A DNA stretch of 64,000 nucleotides, taken from Hyphodiscus hymeniophilus (taxonomy: Eukaryota; Ascomycota; Leotiomycetes; Helotiales; Hyphodiscaceae). Where the stretch lies: positions 1,116,001 through 1,180,000 of the forward strand of contig VNKQ01000011.1 of NCBI GenBank assembly GCA_016508695.1. Direction: 5' to 3'. A program made the translations under genes and the position numbers. Below, piece by piece: positions 1-13,476 of the stretch. Numbering within the stretch: the first letter of the stretch is position 1; every line of letters starts with the position of its first letter. Under the pieces are notes generated by a model. The model saw only the letters and a list, made by a program, of their open reading frames with translations. It ran no database searches and was not told where the DNA came from.

Positions 1-491
1 CTGCTGCCAAGTGACTTGTAAAATATCCTTTCGTCCTTTCAGGCACACCTTCTCCGCACTGTGTTGGTGTCAGCTTGATCTTCATAGTCAGCTTTCCTCC
101 GTTTTGCTAACCCATCCAATTAACACATATTTTGGCAAAGCCGTGTTGGAATCCTTGACTTTAAGAAACGCAAATTGAACACGTCCTTCTGAGAAGTCAT
201 CAATCAAGTCAATGAGCTCGCCCTCTATTTGTGCCATGTGTCAGCAGTGATGATGCTGGTTTTACTCCACGAAAATGACATACCTCCAGTGCTTTGCACC
301 TTTAATATACTCTCCTTCCCACCACTATCTTGCTGGAAGGCGTTCACCAAAGGAGCAGAGACTGAAAAGAGAGCCCATTGTCCATATGTTGGAGAGTTCG
401 CGGCAGCTCCGGAAGGTGGTGGGGAGTTGATGACACCAGTATAGGAGGATTTGATGGAAGGACCATTGGTAGAGGTATTTAAGGAGGCCAT
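1..491 (-). CDS. ABP1: ABP1/drebrin-like actin-binding protein, N-terminal part
   Basis: This is the 5' portion of a gene that runs off the left edge. Exons are 491..284, 224..112 and 58..1, separated by introns 225..283 and 59..111, both GT-AG and both frame-consistent. The start ATG at 491 gives a protein beginning MASLNTSTNG. The readable 126 or so residues form an ADF-H (cofilin-like) domain with the blocks SPTYGQWALFSVSAPL, GELIDLIDDFSEGRVQFAF and CGEGVPERTKGYFTSH, which match fungal Abp1. In that family the ADF-H domain binds F-actin, and a C-terminal SH3 domain, outside this window, links cortical actin patches to endocytosis. It is divergent from the F-box gene to its right. The domain call is firm; the symbol rests on family resemblance because the SH3 end is not visible. 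Confidence 0.85.
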
Positions 492-1120
492 AGTAATTAC
501 AGGTCGGTGAACAATTGAGGTCACAATCTAAAGTATGGCAGCTTGCGTGAGATTCGTGTTGCCTCAAGTTTCCACTGCAGCCAGCGTCATGCTCCGAGCT
601 AGCCTGCTACAGACTAGACCGAAATCACCACCATTTTGAGGCTGCCCATATCTTCCCTCTCACCCAATCACTTGTGAGGCGAACGAGCAACGAACCACCA
701 GAACATCCCTTCTCACAACCTTTTCGCCCATCTTGATCGACGAGAGGTACATAATCTCGACCACAGCCCATCTAGCTTTCTCTCTATCCTTCAACTCTCG
801 CGACCTCTCACGCTCTTGCAGTGGCTCCGGTCGCTGTAAAGGCTTCACTTTCGTTACGATCGAGTGTTTCTCTATCGCAAGCACCCTCACTGTGTTTTGC
901 GCCCCATGAATACCACTCTGTTTTCTCTTGATCAGATTCCGAGGCAAATCTGCCATTCTGACACACCCTGCACACTCTCCTCGTTGACTGTATATTGATC
1001 TCGGATTATCATACAGCCAATAATTTCCTTGTTGTCTTCTTTTCTAGTTTGGCTTCTCGGACTTTAACCTCCAGTATCGTCTTTCCACCTTTAGGTCTCG
1101 CCAGATCATCTAAGGCAACA
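492..1120. promoter_or_regulatory. Divergent intergenic region (ABP1 / F-box gene)
   Basis: 629 bp separate the two divergent start codons, so this must hold both promoters and 5' UTRs. Open frames exist here, for example 660..956 on the minus strand, but they resemble no protein I know. No further element is recognised. Confidence 0.6.
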
Positions 1121-4100
1121 ATGGATACGCCAGGGAGCGCAGTATCCTCGGATCCTTCCGAGTCATCTACAGATTCTTCGTCCACGGATTCGACATCAGC
1201 ACAAACTGTTCAGCTCATTCAAGCTATCCGAAACCAATCGCCCCTCGGTGCGAAGGACCTGTCAGTTGACGAAGACGAATCCGACTCGGATATTTCCATG
1301 TCTGCTGAGACAGACGATGAAGAACAACAGGTTTCCAGACCATCTACCATACAGGTGAATCCCGTTGGAAGGACTATGGAACAGCCAAACCCCGTAGCTA
1401 CCATAGATACGACAATAGAGGCATCCAATAAGCGGAAATATGAAGATCCCGCGGGAGATATCACAAACGTTCATGCTACCAACAGAGCCGCTGAGGAGGT
1501 CCGGAAACGCCTGAAGTCAGTAAATGGGGTCCAAAATCTTGAGACTACTGAAAGCATCCCACGCCAGGACAAGTCCGTTCTCCCAGCTGAGATTTGGCAC
1601 CATATTTTTACTTTTATACCTCCAAGAAGCTTGGGTCTCTTATTGCGAGTCAGCCGATCTTTCAATGCATATCTTGATCCTTCTTCATCAAAATTTCACC
1701 CTGCTTCCCATTCAAATTCAGCTGCCAAGCCCTTGAAAGCAGATGCTATTTGGAAAGCCTCCCGAGTGCTCTTTCGGCCTGGTATGCCAGCGCCCCTCAC
1801 AGGCAAGTCGGAGCTGGATATGTGGAAACTGGCATGTTCTTTCTACTGCCAGTTCTGCGGCAAGAAGCAACGGCCAAACCATCCACCTATAGACCAATGG
1901 CGTCCCGGACCTGGTGAGAATGGTAATGTCCCAATTTGGTCATTTGGTATCCGGACCTGCGGTACCTGCCTTTGTCAACGATCATCGAAAGTAGGTCGTG
2001 ATCGATTTACTGCAATTTATTCTTCACTAATGCTGTGTCAGGAAATCGACCTGCTCTTATCTTCCTCCGTTCCTTCTGTACTCATGCCTGCCCTGCCATT
2101 CGTCTTCATGACGAACGAGCTTCACATTATTCCTACTGCTACCTTACAGAATGGCCAATCTTCATCGACAGTCCAGATAACCAAACTTTTCTTCAAAGAA
2201 CAGATCGAGGATCTCAAGACCGAGTTCTCTCAAGTTCAATCTATGGGAACTGCAACTGCCGAGGAATGGATCAAAGGTCTCGATGGGCGAGGTAAAGAGT
2301 GGAGGAACGATGCCGGGCGTTGGGAGAAATGGGAAGCTAGTGGAGGTATCGCACGGATGCGCGGTATTGAGCAGTACGAAAATGTGAAAAGTGCAGTACC
2401 CACTAGGACAGCCACGCCTTCCGCAACTGTCGCGCTATTTCCACACAATCCGCATTCAACGACCGGTCACAAACCCATGATCCAATCGAGTAATACAATG
2501 CAGCAAGACGGACAAATTCGCAGCCAAGTACATCAATTACCGCAACTAATTCAAACGTCGTTCCGTAAGTGCATATTTTCCCGTAACTGGAGAGTCACAT
2601 ATGACGTCCTACTGACTTCGTCAACTCTGTAGCAACGAAACCTCAAGCTCGATTCGATTCGCCAGCACAAAATGGCTTCGGACACTTTCCTCGCTCTTAC
2701 CCCCCTCCACGTCAAGAGAGAACAAAAGAAGAGGTTGCTGAATTAAAAGCAGCTCGGAGAGCGGAGATTGAGAGACGTTGCATGGAACTCGACCCACCGC
2801 TAACAGCTGGTGTTCTAGCACACATGGGCTCCTTCCAGGCCGCCATTCAAATCATTCAGCCTCTTGATGATAGCGCCTGGGAAGTATTGAAGCCGCGGCT
2901 GCTTTCACAACGTCAGGACGCGGAACAACGAGAGAACGATAGACTTGCTCAGTCCCGAGTGGTTCAAGAGCACCTTGATGATCCGAGTCGTTTCCAGATT
3001 GTGAAGCTCGAGCCGGACTCCAAGGATTTTCTAGAACGGGACTGGGACGATGTTCAGGCTCCATTGCGAGCTCGCCTTGGTGGGTATAGTGACGAAATCA
3101 TCCGGGATGGTTGGAACGACGGCGAAAAAGTCACCCTGGGTAATTGCAGCACTTTCGCAGCAGAGGTCCTAATCTATGTTCGAAAACGATTCTATGCTGA
3201 GGTAGCCAAAGACGAAGCAGCCGTTCGTGCCACTGGTCGAGAGCCGGAAGCAGATCCTCCTTATGGTCCATATACGCGGAAGCTTATACTGGAGAATATG
3301 AAGTGGGTTTTTGATACCAAGATCAAGCCTCATACGGAGCAGTATCGTAAGGAGCTTTTCCTTTGCAATGATTGCGGAAGCCAATCCAAGTATTACGGAT
3401 TTGAGGGTGTTATCCAACATTACGCGGCAAAGCATACTCCATTTTTCAGCGTTGGGAGTATCGTTGTACATTGGAGAGCAGAATGGCCTGAAAATCCTCC
3501 TTTCGATCCAGAACCGGCCAATGCTGCTTCTAGGAACACTAAATATGCCACTGCTTCAAGTGCCAGTGCTCCATTTACTGCCAGTAAGCCGCAACAGAAT
3601 TACGGTTATGGTGGGTATCAGTCAGCTCCTGTTTCGGTGCCTATGCAGGTATCCCTCCCCCATGTGTATCAAGAAAGCCCAGGACCCTACTTTGGGCACC
3701 CCCAATTTGGAGAACCATATTCAGGACATCAAAATGGACCGTACGCACCGCCGCAAGGCTATACAGACAACTCCGGAGGCTACCCAGCCCAGTTCTCTGG
3801 ACCACCTCAAGTTGGTGGTGTTACCGGATACAATGAACCGGCTGTAGATTATTCCCAGCAAGGTTTTGGTAAACCATATCCAGCCTCGAACCAAGGAATG
3901 TACACTTCTCCGCACCTTGGTCCCTCGTTTCCTGCCACTAGTCCTGAAGCTGCTCCTCAGCAACAACTGTATCCTCTGCAAGGAGGCCAATATGGGCATC
4001 CCTACAACCAGCCTGGGCCGATACCTGCTCCCCCGACTAGTCAGTTCACGCCACCGCCCCTCAAGACTGAAGAATACAAGTCCCAACTACATGATGTTGC

Positions 4101-6318
4101 GCGAAACGCTCGAGCTGTGTGGGATTCAATCAACAACCTAAAGGATGTCCACGGGAGTGTGAAGGTATATACCATTATTTATCACATCCTGCAGAGATCT
4201 CGTGTCAAGTTTGAGGAAGACCCGCCGCTTGCAATGATTGTTGATGGCCTTAATAATAACAAGGAGATGCGTAAAGTCCGGAACATCAATGGCCTTCGAT
4301 GTAAAGCATGCAGCCTTGGTTTGTCAGGTTCCTCTTCAGCTTTTGCGAAAAAGCTTTTGTCTTTTCCCCAGCTTGCAAGCCATTTCCTCAAGGACCACGA
4401 ACAGGCATCACAGAAAAACAATGGCCGAGCCCCCGACTGGACGAAAGATATGATCAAGCTTCCGGACTTGACTCAGAACAATCCTATAGCAAACTCGCGT
4501 GGAATGGATGACAAGAAGCTGAAACTCATTGCTGAAGCATTGCCGGAGATTTTCATTCCGAAGCCCACGCAGAGTGATCGGGTGGATGCAGGACCAAGCC
4601 GCGCATTTGTGGAAGCAGCCGATCACAATCCCTATGATTTGGCTCCATCTCTGGATAACCATGATAAGTATTACACGGCCGTGAATAGCGGGAAGCCTTC
4701 CGAAGCGGGCAGCGGTATTTACGATAGTGGCCAATATGATCCACGTCACCCACGGGACCTGCGAGCCCAAGATACTCATGAGGATCCCGAGCCCAGATTC
4801 AGGGTGGCACGTCGCCCCGATGACTACCGGGAACCAATTTACGTGGAAAGTGAAAGGCCCCATTACGAGAAAAGGCCAGCGTCGCCACCGAATCTTGTGC
4901 GGGCGGCAGATTCATATGGCCGTGTGATGGTCCGTGAGGAAGTGCAGCTTTACTTGGATCCACCTAGACGGGACCTAGACGAACCTGAAGTTGAATATAC
5001 AATACGGCGCGGCCAACCTCTACTTGGTTACGATGACCATGATTTGCCGGACCATGGACTCACCAATACTCGTTCGTACCAGTCGAATAGACACGAATCA
5101 CACCATCCCCTGGTTCAAGAGGTTCCCCATAGAGAGAGTCGGTACCTACCTGCTGAAGATGCTGCAGCTCAGAAAACCCGAATATACGATGTCGTTGCTC
5201 AGATTTCACAGCAGGCACAACACGTCGGAGACAAACAGCCGATAAAAGAGGAAGTTGGCTCTGAAGATGGCGAATTGAGAGCCCCGCCTTCTCCGAACAT
5301 CAAGAATGGTCGAACCAAAGAGTACACCGAAGCCAGTAATGCCGCGGAAAACTTTCTTGATACTTTGCAGGTTGGTGATAAATCTGAGACTGTCGGCAAT
5401 ATTCAACGTTCAGGTCGTCACCAAGATGCACATTATCGAGCTTCGTGGGAGAATCAGCGGACTGAGGACAATTCCCAGCACCGATATGATCTTCAACCCG
5501 ATCCACGACGCCAACGAAATGCTTACGTTGAAGATGATAGAATAAGTCGTGGGAGGCCTACTGATCTTGCCGGTGATGAACTTGCTCAAGCAGGATACAA
5601 CTTACATGAACGAATCGCACAGCCAAGAGAAAGCCGTGCCTTCGCATACGATGATGATCGTTATGTCAGCTCGATACCAGAGCGCGCAGAAGCTCGCGAG
5701 AGATCGCCTGAATTGGTTGATCGACGATACAAGCTGAATAACGTTGTCTACCACGACGAGAGACAAAGTAGCCATGGCGCTCATCGCACACCGAGCAGAT
5801 ACGCTCGCTACGAGAGCGTCCGACTCGAGAACGATCGGGCGCGTTCGAGGTCACCTGTATACGTTAAGATGGGCCCACAAATTGCTCAATATAGAGAGCG
5901 CAGTCCTGGTGCTCACCCCTTGCTTCAAGAGCCCATTTACCGCACGCGGACACCACAACCTTCTGCTGAAGAGATCACATACGAGCGAGCACCTCCTCGT
6001 CCAGAGTACTACCGTGTTTACGCTGATGAGCCTCGACCACGACCACAGTATGTCGAGGCATTCGAATATGTGCAAGTCTTTGACCCGAATGGCGACTACG
6101 TGATCCGCAGACCGGTGCGCCGAGAGCGAGAAGCCGAGCCACTCTACGCCAGGTACGAAGACGAACGCTACGCTCGACAGCCGGTGTATGAGGCGAGGGA
6201 GAATCGGGCACCAACCTCACGCCCAGATGCTGCTTACTTCGAAGAGTATGATCCTCGAAACCCAGGTCCACCTCTATCAGAGGCAGCACCTGTCCGTCGA
6301 GAAATTCAGTATCAGTGA
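1121..6318 (+). CDS. Large F-box protein with zinc-finger-like motifs
   Basis: Two exons, 1121..2564 and 2633..6318, are joined across a 68 bp GTAAGT...TAG intron (phase 1), giving about 1709 residues. ATG 1121 is chosen for its good context (ACAATGG); the open frame upstream has no ATG. An F-box begins near residue 153 with LPAEIWHHIFTFIPPRSLGLL. It is followed by two CxxC pairs (YCQFCG near residue 243 and TCGTCLC near 283) that may bind zinc. Two C2H2-like fingers lie near residues 724 (CNDCG...HYAAKH) and 1037 (CKACS...HFLKDH). The centre is rich in Pro, Gln and Tyr, and the C-terminal third is rich in Arg, Glu and Asp and probably disordered. F-box proteins commonly recruit substrates to SCF ubiquitin ligases; the target is unknown. 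The exon structure is well supported, but the specific function is not. Confidence 0.85.
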
Positions 6319-9300
6319 TGGAGCAAGTTCGGAGTTTTCATCTGTTCTCAAAACCGTCTTCTTCCACTTTATAGTGCTACGCCAGATGCAACATTTGTTG
6401 ATCCATGATTTGTTTCCCACAAGCCTTGCTTGTTTTCACCGATACATTTTGCGTGCCGGTTTTCGCAAATAGCTTCGTGTTGAACCTTTTTTGCAACAAA
6501 GATCATTGTACTGTGTACCTCTATGGCGAATTGGCTTTTCTTTCTCTTTTCTTTCGTCCACATACGCGGGTCTCCTTTTCGGCGGGTGACTTGATCGTTG
6601 CGTCGCCAATGGGAAATTTGGATGATAGCAGGGTTGGTGCATAGCGCAGGTTCTTCTAGAGGTAGGAAAAGAATTGGTTGATTTTTGAATGGAGGGGCTG
6701 TTCCATGTAAATTTTGTAGCATAGTCACAAAGGGGGTTCTCAAGAGTAGACTCGTCTACAGTAATGCATCTCTCTCACAATGTCTTCCTCCAGCACCCAA
6801 ACAAACGTGTGACCAATGGTTCTCGAGTATTTCAAGCCGTAGGAGATTTTAACGCGAAGCTTGGTATGATAGTTCCTACTCCAACCATTAGCAGGAAATC
6901 TAATTCAACTTTAATAGGGAGTTACGCTCGGCATCTCATAGCCGTCGCCTAGGTAGGGTAATTGGTGACGATCATCTACAGTGTCTGGAATGACTTCTTT
7001 GTGTGTGTGATGCTGATTCGAGCCTAGCCACCTCAACGATTTCTTGTTGCTTAGATTCTTGAAGCAAGTTAGAAGGGACTTATATCACCTTTGCGTCTTT
7101 CGGTCCTCGCTCAATGGATCCTCGGCGGAAGGCCAATGGCGAGCTGGAAGCTTGGCCCATGGTCCTTTGGAAGGTTTTCTTCATCTAGCCGGCTGGTGCC
7201 TCCTCCAGTCAAGGCCATGCCATCTGCCAAGCCTAGACAACAACTCTCATATAGTCTATATATTGGTGTCTCACCATTCTCAATCAGTACGACTTTGGAC
7301 TCAGCTTGTGAGCACAACCCCAGCCATGAGACACCTGCCAAGGGAGCAAGCCAAGACAGCCGTGGCCGAGGATCCTTGACTATTGTGAAACAATACGGAC
7401 GCCTGAGCATAGCTGCTAATTTGAATGACTTGTATTCCATTGTTGTAGCTTAAATCTAGCAAAGCAGACACCCAAGCCATTACAAGTGATATTGTTTATT
7501 TTACTGCTTTGTTGCCCAAAGCTTGTGGGAGGTAGAGAGAGTGAAAGAATTAACTTGGACAGTAGTCTTATTTTCATACAAGGGCGCAGAGGAATTGTAC
7601 TCATATCCGTGAACTCCGCGAGATGTACAGGAACGCAGGGAAAGCATGCATGTCCGTAGCATTGGTAGGAAACGGTCGAATGAGGTCTAGTAACAAAGTG
7701 TGACAATTAAGCACAAATATAAGAGCATTTTCACAAGTCCATTTTCTAATCCGACACACGACTCAGGACACTGAGTACTTTTCGATCACTGTCGCTAGTT
7801 GGGAATGTCTTCTGTGAGAAGGAGTATCCTCCGCCAAAACAAACCTAACTAAGAGTTTTAGACCAAAGGTTTCTGGGGTTTGATGCTTAGCTATGCCGAT
7901 ATGTCATCGCCGTACCAATCGACTCCCTACACCCTGCGAGGGAGGCCTTACTATGCCCTGCCTGCAAGCAGACCAAACTAGTAGAGATTTGCAGCACGGC
8001 ATCCAGTCCAACCTCTACCATGTTGCAAGACTACTGAGAACAAATACATGCGACTAATTGGTTCGCGGGATTTCGAAGTCCGATGCACACTTGCAGCTGC
8101 GGACTATCTCCACATCATCTCCTCGAGACCTCAGCACTATCAGGCAATCAAACTCGAGCCAACCTGCAAGGCTGGTGGCCAAGTCCTTCAGCAGAACAGG
8201 GCTTTTTACATTCTGCAATGAGGCACACCATTTTGCTGAGCTGAGAGCCTGAGAGCCCCCCACACCATGCGCTGACAGACAAAAAAGGATGGCACTCAAG
8301 GATTGTAACAAGTGTTCCATTACAAAGTAGGAAGTGTCCACAGAGCTACTGACAGGGAACCTTGGCAAGTGCCAGATTGGTCATGCAGTATGCTGCTACC
8401 CATTTTTCTGTCATTCAAGCCTTCGGCATTGATCAGCCCTCACTTTCGTCTACTAATCGCAACATCCAGCCCCGAGGAACAGGCTAGCCTCGTGTAAGGC
8501 TCGCAGCTGGGCCTTTGAGGCGGCTCGATGCGAGACGTCGCAGCGCCCAGATAGTCACACCATGCTAGCCAGCTTTGGGAGCTTTCCTTATCTCTCGACG
8601 ATTTCGAACTCTTTGCATGACAGGCTGGCATCAAGTTGACTCGTCGAAGAAGAGCTTAACGTACGTAGGTAGTGCTTATCTCAACTCCCTGAACAGGTTG
8701 ACAGTGTTCATGTTAGCTTCTTCTTTGGACTGTGCTTGAGCAGCAGCTTATGAGAGAGTCGTGAATGCCCAACGCCTGTGCTGCTGTGCATAAGCGGCGC
8801 CAATCCAGGGGCCAGCTTTGCATTCGGGCTGCATTCCAATTCTGTGTTTTCCCAAGAAGCTCCAGAGGTCGCCTTCAACAGGTGGAGGCATACTTTGTGC
8901 TGCGTCTTGGAATCGCACGCAGGTGAGTCGTGAGATCAAGCCTCAAGGAAGGGTTTCACTGAATTGAACAATACCTCTGAAGACTGCCTGCCAATGCCGC
9001 TGTCATACGTCTTACCGGGACCTGTTTGCCCGGACGAATCAAGACAGATATCACATAATGTGATGTTCTATTTGCAGCCACATGAAAATCAAGGACAAAA
9101 AGCCTCACTGCTTTCGCTGGCTTCACGAAGGAATGGACATTAGGAATAGATGGAAGTTAAGAGTTCTTCCTGTCAGCTTTTCTGTCCCTGATTCAGAACC
9201 ATTCTCCTTATGATCCGCTAGTCGCAAAGGGGGAAGGCGGGGGCTCGCTTCCGACAACAGCCTTTCGAACTTTCCAAAGAAGGCTTTGAACGAGGCTGTC

Positions 9301-9912
9301 ACAAATTGTTTGAACCACCAAATCCCCTTCACCTTCATGGACGTCGAAGCCTTCAGCCAGACAGTCGGTCAGTCGTTCCAACCCAAACTCTCCTGCCAAT
9401 ATTTCCGCGGCCAATAGTGTCTGCACTGCATAGCAGTTGGATTGGAGCGGCTTTTCACTGAAAACCATATCGTTGCTCCAGAGTTAGTCTTGACTCAGAC
9501 CCTGCAGGCCATCGCAGCAGGCGACCAAACAAGGTTTACGCGGACCGACTGCCTCGAAGCTCCGCGACTGAAAAGCATACTTCAAAGGCCGATTCCAACG
9601 ATCTGACTGGTCGCCACGTTTGGCGTGGCGCGTGGCGATCAATTGAAATACTGCACCCCAAAAATTCTGGTTGAATCGCAGCCATGACGGAGACTGATCC
9701 TCCTTCACCCTCAGCCTCTCCTGCGGGTGAAGCGCGCCATAATTCGACTCCATCTAGTAAGAACAGCCCACTCTTCTTCCGCAACGACGAAGAATTCTCT
9801 CGAAAATGGCCCACACAATACTTATTCATGCTGTTTAGTGCCTCTGCTATTGCGAAAGCAATCCCAGCATTCCGAATTCGCAAAGGTCGCAATCATAAAT
9901 ACTCGCGACGCC
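6319..9912. other. 3.6 kb intergenic region before PFKFB
   Basis: After the F-box stop there is a 3' UTR, then a long stretch whose open frames overlap on both strands and resemble no known protein. The PFKFB promoter and 5' leader must lie in its right part. No tRNA, transposon or strong repeat is visible. Confidence 0.5.
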
Positions 9913-9947
9913 ATGGGGCCTCCACCAAACCCACGCCCTGCGCATGA
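9684..9947 (+). promoter_or_regulatory. Upstream ORF overlapping the PFKFB start
   Basis: An ATG at 9684 opens an 87-codon frame, beginning MTETDPPSPS, that ends inside PFKFB exon 1. It overlaps the PFKFB ATG at 9913 in a different frame. If the transcript starts upstream of 9684, this frame could limit initiation at the main start codon. It has no recognised product, and transcript data would decide whether it is translated. Confidence 0.3.
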
Positions 9948-12332
9948 ACCCATCGCAGCTTCGACACCTCTTTCCAACATCACAAATATAGATTCCCCAG
10001 ACTTTCAGATCCCCAAACCCGCATACAAGACGTTCCTTGCGCCACCTCAACCATCTGCGCTGGGTCGAGCCTTACAAGCCGCAAACATGGGAGGTGGTCA
10101 TAGTTTTCAAGACGGTGTTGGCCATCCACCAAGCGATACTCCAAGAAGTATGGGTGGTACACCTTTGGGAAGTGCTCCGTCTACTGCTCCCAGCAGTCCT
10201 AGAATGTGAGCATCTCCAATTTCTTATCCCAAATTTCTTTCACCCTTGGAAACGCATAGCTCGGAGCTGGCGGAGTATCGACCCCCAGTCGCAACACTCA
10301 ATATGAGCGATTTTCGTTTGACCAGGAGAAAAGCCATTTCGATGCGCAATCAAGCCAAGGGACCTGTCTCCTTCGACCATTCGATCTATTTGCACGGTTT
10401 TCAAAATCTAAATGTGCACAATTTTTGAATAATTAATTTCTGACTCATAGCTAACTCTGAAATAGCCCCCCAGTTAGGAAAGACTCTGGCAACTCTACCC
10501 CTCGTATTCGTCCTCCTGCGACTACGTTGAACATTCCAGGGATGACAAGATCAAGAGTTTCCCCAGATGGCAAGATTGCACAACGCGATGTAGGAGCGAA
10601 GTTGGTGGTTGTTATGGTTGGCCTACCTGCTCGGGGAAAATCGTATATCACGAAGAAGATTCAACGTTATCTCTCGTGGCAACAGCACGAGACGAGAATC
10701 TTCAATGTTGGAAACAGAAGACGAGTGGCAGCTGGAAATTCAGCTTCTACTGGTTTCCCTTCAGTCCCAACAACGCCTCAAAACTCACCTCCCAAAGTTA
10801 GTATCATTCACACTAATTCCATTCAAGGAATTCTTGACCAGCCAAGAGTCGCTGCGCAAATGATTCTTAATGGCTTTGATCACAACAAGTACGAGGATGA
10901 CCACGACCCTATCGAAATGCCTAATGCGGAGCACATGGAGCAGTCTGCTGATTTCTTTGATCCAAAGAATGAGAAAGCGTCAGCAATCAGAGAGCAAGTA
11001 GCATTATCTACGTTGGATGAGTTACTTGACTTTCTTCTTGACCAAGGAGGTATGTTCCTCTCGGCGAAATTCTGCTCGGACTCTACTTGAGCCGTCCATG
11101 TCTCGTGGAACATTACTAATTCCACTATACAGGATCTGTTGGTATATTAGATGCAACCAACAGCACAATCGCTCGTCGCCAAATCATGTTCAATCATATC
11201 AAAGAGCGAGAGCCCAAGCTTGGCATTCTTTTCATTGAAAGTGTTTGCGAGGACGAGAAAGTTAGTTTTCCATCATCTTTTCCGCTCATTTCTTACTTAC
11301 CAGGTTTAGCTCTTGGAAACAAATATGCGTTTGAAGCTGCGTGGCCCAGATTACAAAGACAAGGACCCCGAGAGCTCGTACGAAGATTTCATGAAGCGTG
11401 TGGCAGCGTACGAAAGTGCTTACGTCCCCATTGGTAAATACGAAGAGGATAATAAGATGCAATACATCAAGATGATCGATGTTGGACGAAAGATGATCAA
11501 CTTCCAGCTCTCTGGCTTTCTCACGGGTGGAATTGCTTCTTATCTCTCTACTTTCAATCTTTCACCTAGGCAAATCTGGATCACCCGCCATGGCAAATCC
11601 ATGGATAACGGTCTCGGCAAGATTGGAGGAGACTCGCCTCTCACGGAAAGTGGCCGACACTATGGTACTGCTCTTTACAATTTTGTCACCTCAAAGAGAA
11701 GAGAGTGGGAGGTAGATCAGAAGAGGAAGGCTCTCGAATCTACTGCATTGCCACCAAAGGCTGGTGACGCAACGCCACCCTACCCAGAGCTGCTTGGAGA
11801 TTTGGAGGAGAAGAATTTCTGTGTTTGGACTTCAATGCTAAGGCGTAGTATTGAGACGGCACACGAGTTTGACGAAGATGAGGATTATGATGTGAAGAAT
11901 TGGGAGATGCTCAACGAACTCCACGCCGGCGACTTCGAAGGCAAGACTTATCCAGAAATCGCAGCCCAATTCCCTGACGAATTCGCTAAGCGTGGTCGAG
12001 ACAAACTTCACTACGTCTACCCTGGCGTTGGAGGTGAAGGCTACTTGCAGGTGATCAGCCGCCTTCGAGATATGGTACGAGAGATTGAGCGGATCAAGGA
12101 CCATGTTCTAATTATAGGACATCGCTCTGTCTGCCGCGTTCTCATGGCATACTTCATGGACCTTACTCGCCAAGATATTGCCGATCTTGACGTTCCCTTG
12201 GGTATGCTCTACTCTATTGAGCCGAAACCATACGGTATTGACTTCCACGCATACAAGTACGATGAGGCAAGTTATGGATTCAACGAGCTTCCTGGCTACA
12301 AACCACAGAGAGAGACGGAGAAGAGTGCTTAG
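9913..12332 (+). CDS. 6-phosphofructo-2-kinase / fructose-2,6-bisphosphatase
   Basis: This bifunctional cytosolic enzyme makes and breaks fructose 2,6-bisphosphate, the signal that switches between glycolysis and gluconeogenesis. Four exons, 9913..10205, 10478..11049, 11133..11260 and 11310..12332, give 671 residues. The acceptor of intron 1 could instead lie after 10465 in the same frame. A Ser/Pro-rich N-terminal regulatory region is followed by the kinase domain with Walker A GLPARGKS at 146-153. The C-terminal phosphatase belongs to the histidine phosphatase superfamily. It keeps both catalytic histidines (TRHGKS, H425; GHRS, H602) and the acid in LNELHAGDFEG (E534). The usual RHGES is RHGKS here. 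Because the first catalytic His is present, this is not an S. cerevisiae PFK26-like enzyme, where that His is replaced. The Ser-rich N-terminus may be phosphorylated (inference). Confidence 0.93.
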
Positions 12333-13476
12333 GAGATGCAGTCGGCTGGCGGCGGCTTGCGTAATGGTAACGACAATTATGATTGAGACGATTTGAAAGG
12401 ATGGCGTTTGCGGCATTTGCATAGCAGCGACGGATTGGCTCTGGGTGTATATCAAAGCGGACATTGGCATTGGTGCGGCGTTATGGAAAAGATACACCAT
12501 GACTGTAGATTAGATGTTAAGTATGTGCTCTTGAAGAATACTCCTCCCTAATAAATGGCTCCGAAATATTGATTTCGTTCGTCTGGCACCTGCTCTTCGT
12601 GATTGAAGTGTAAGTGAAGCAGTGCCTCGACCAAAAAATCAAGCCGATGGGCTATCCACCAATGTCGCATCCCAATTGGAACTTAACTGTAAATTATCAA
12701 GAGACCAATCTATCTTCAAGCAAGTTTTCAAATTGTTCACCATTCAAGGGTCGTCGTCGTCAAGCCAGGTCACATGGCCACGCGATCTGACTGAAGCGCG
12801 TCAGCTGCATCCGTAGAACTCGGATAACCCCACCAAAAAGCATCATCTCTTGACCAACATCAGCATCAGTAGGCGAACATAGATCACCCATCACATGGAT
12901 TGGCCACCTAGATCCTGGGGCTAAATCCGCAGACAATCCGACAACAGGAGAGAAGCCACCTGAGAAGCCCGGCCGTCAAGAGTTCAAATACTGGCTTTGG
13001 CGGAAGGAAGGAAACGAGCGCAATAGCGACGTGTCCTATCACAAACCCACAGATAAGCTCTAATTCAGTCAGTACTAATCATAACTACCTCCTTACGGGC
13101 TCGCAGCTTCTGCGCGAATCGCAAGACTGGCACGTTCATTCGTTCTCGTGAGTTCTTTGAACCCTTTGTATGGGATACTGCAGGCTGGTCTAATGAGACA
13201 TGTGCATCTTCTTTGTTGAAGGCTTCGAGTATGAACTTGGCAGGCTGATCACTGGAACATATTTAGAATCGATTGCCTTCTCTCAGACGCTCTTCCATTC
13301 GTCTTCGATTTCCACAAAAGGCACCGGGTCTCCGCCCCGAAATCGAGATTGGAACGAAGAAACGTCTTCTAGACACACAACCTTATCATACTACAGAACG
13401 CCCTGTGACGAGCCTCCGAAATTCCATAATACTGTTCGTGCTGCGCAGATTGAGATTTAAGTATTCTGCTCTCACG
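12333..13476. other. Intergenic region PFKFB to RNase H1
   Basis: About 1.1 kb holding the PFKFB 3' UTR and the RNase H1 promoter. The open frame leading into 13477 has no conserved sequence before the RNase H1 ATG. Nothing else is recognised. Confidence 0.5.

Noticed and set aside
660..956. Minus-strand 98-codon frame between ABP1 and the F-box gene
   Set aside because: It lies in the divergent promoter and shows no recognisable domain; its charged composition can arise from the purine-rich leader.
7091..7453. Plus- and minus-strand frames of about 110-120 codons
   Set aside because: They overlap on opposite strands, have no homology and no intron-exon support.
9208..9468. Minus-strand 86-codon frame with ATG 9468, leucine-rich
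   Set aside because: It looks protein-like but matches no family and sits just upstream of PFKFB; evidence is too weak for a gene call.
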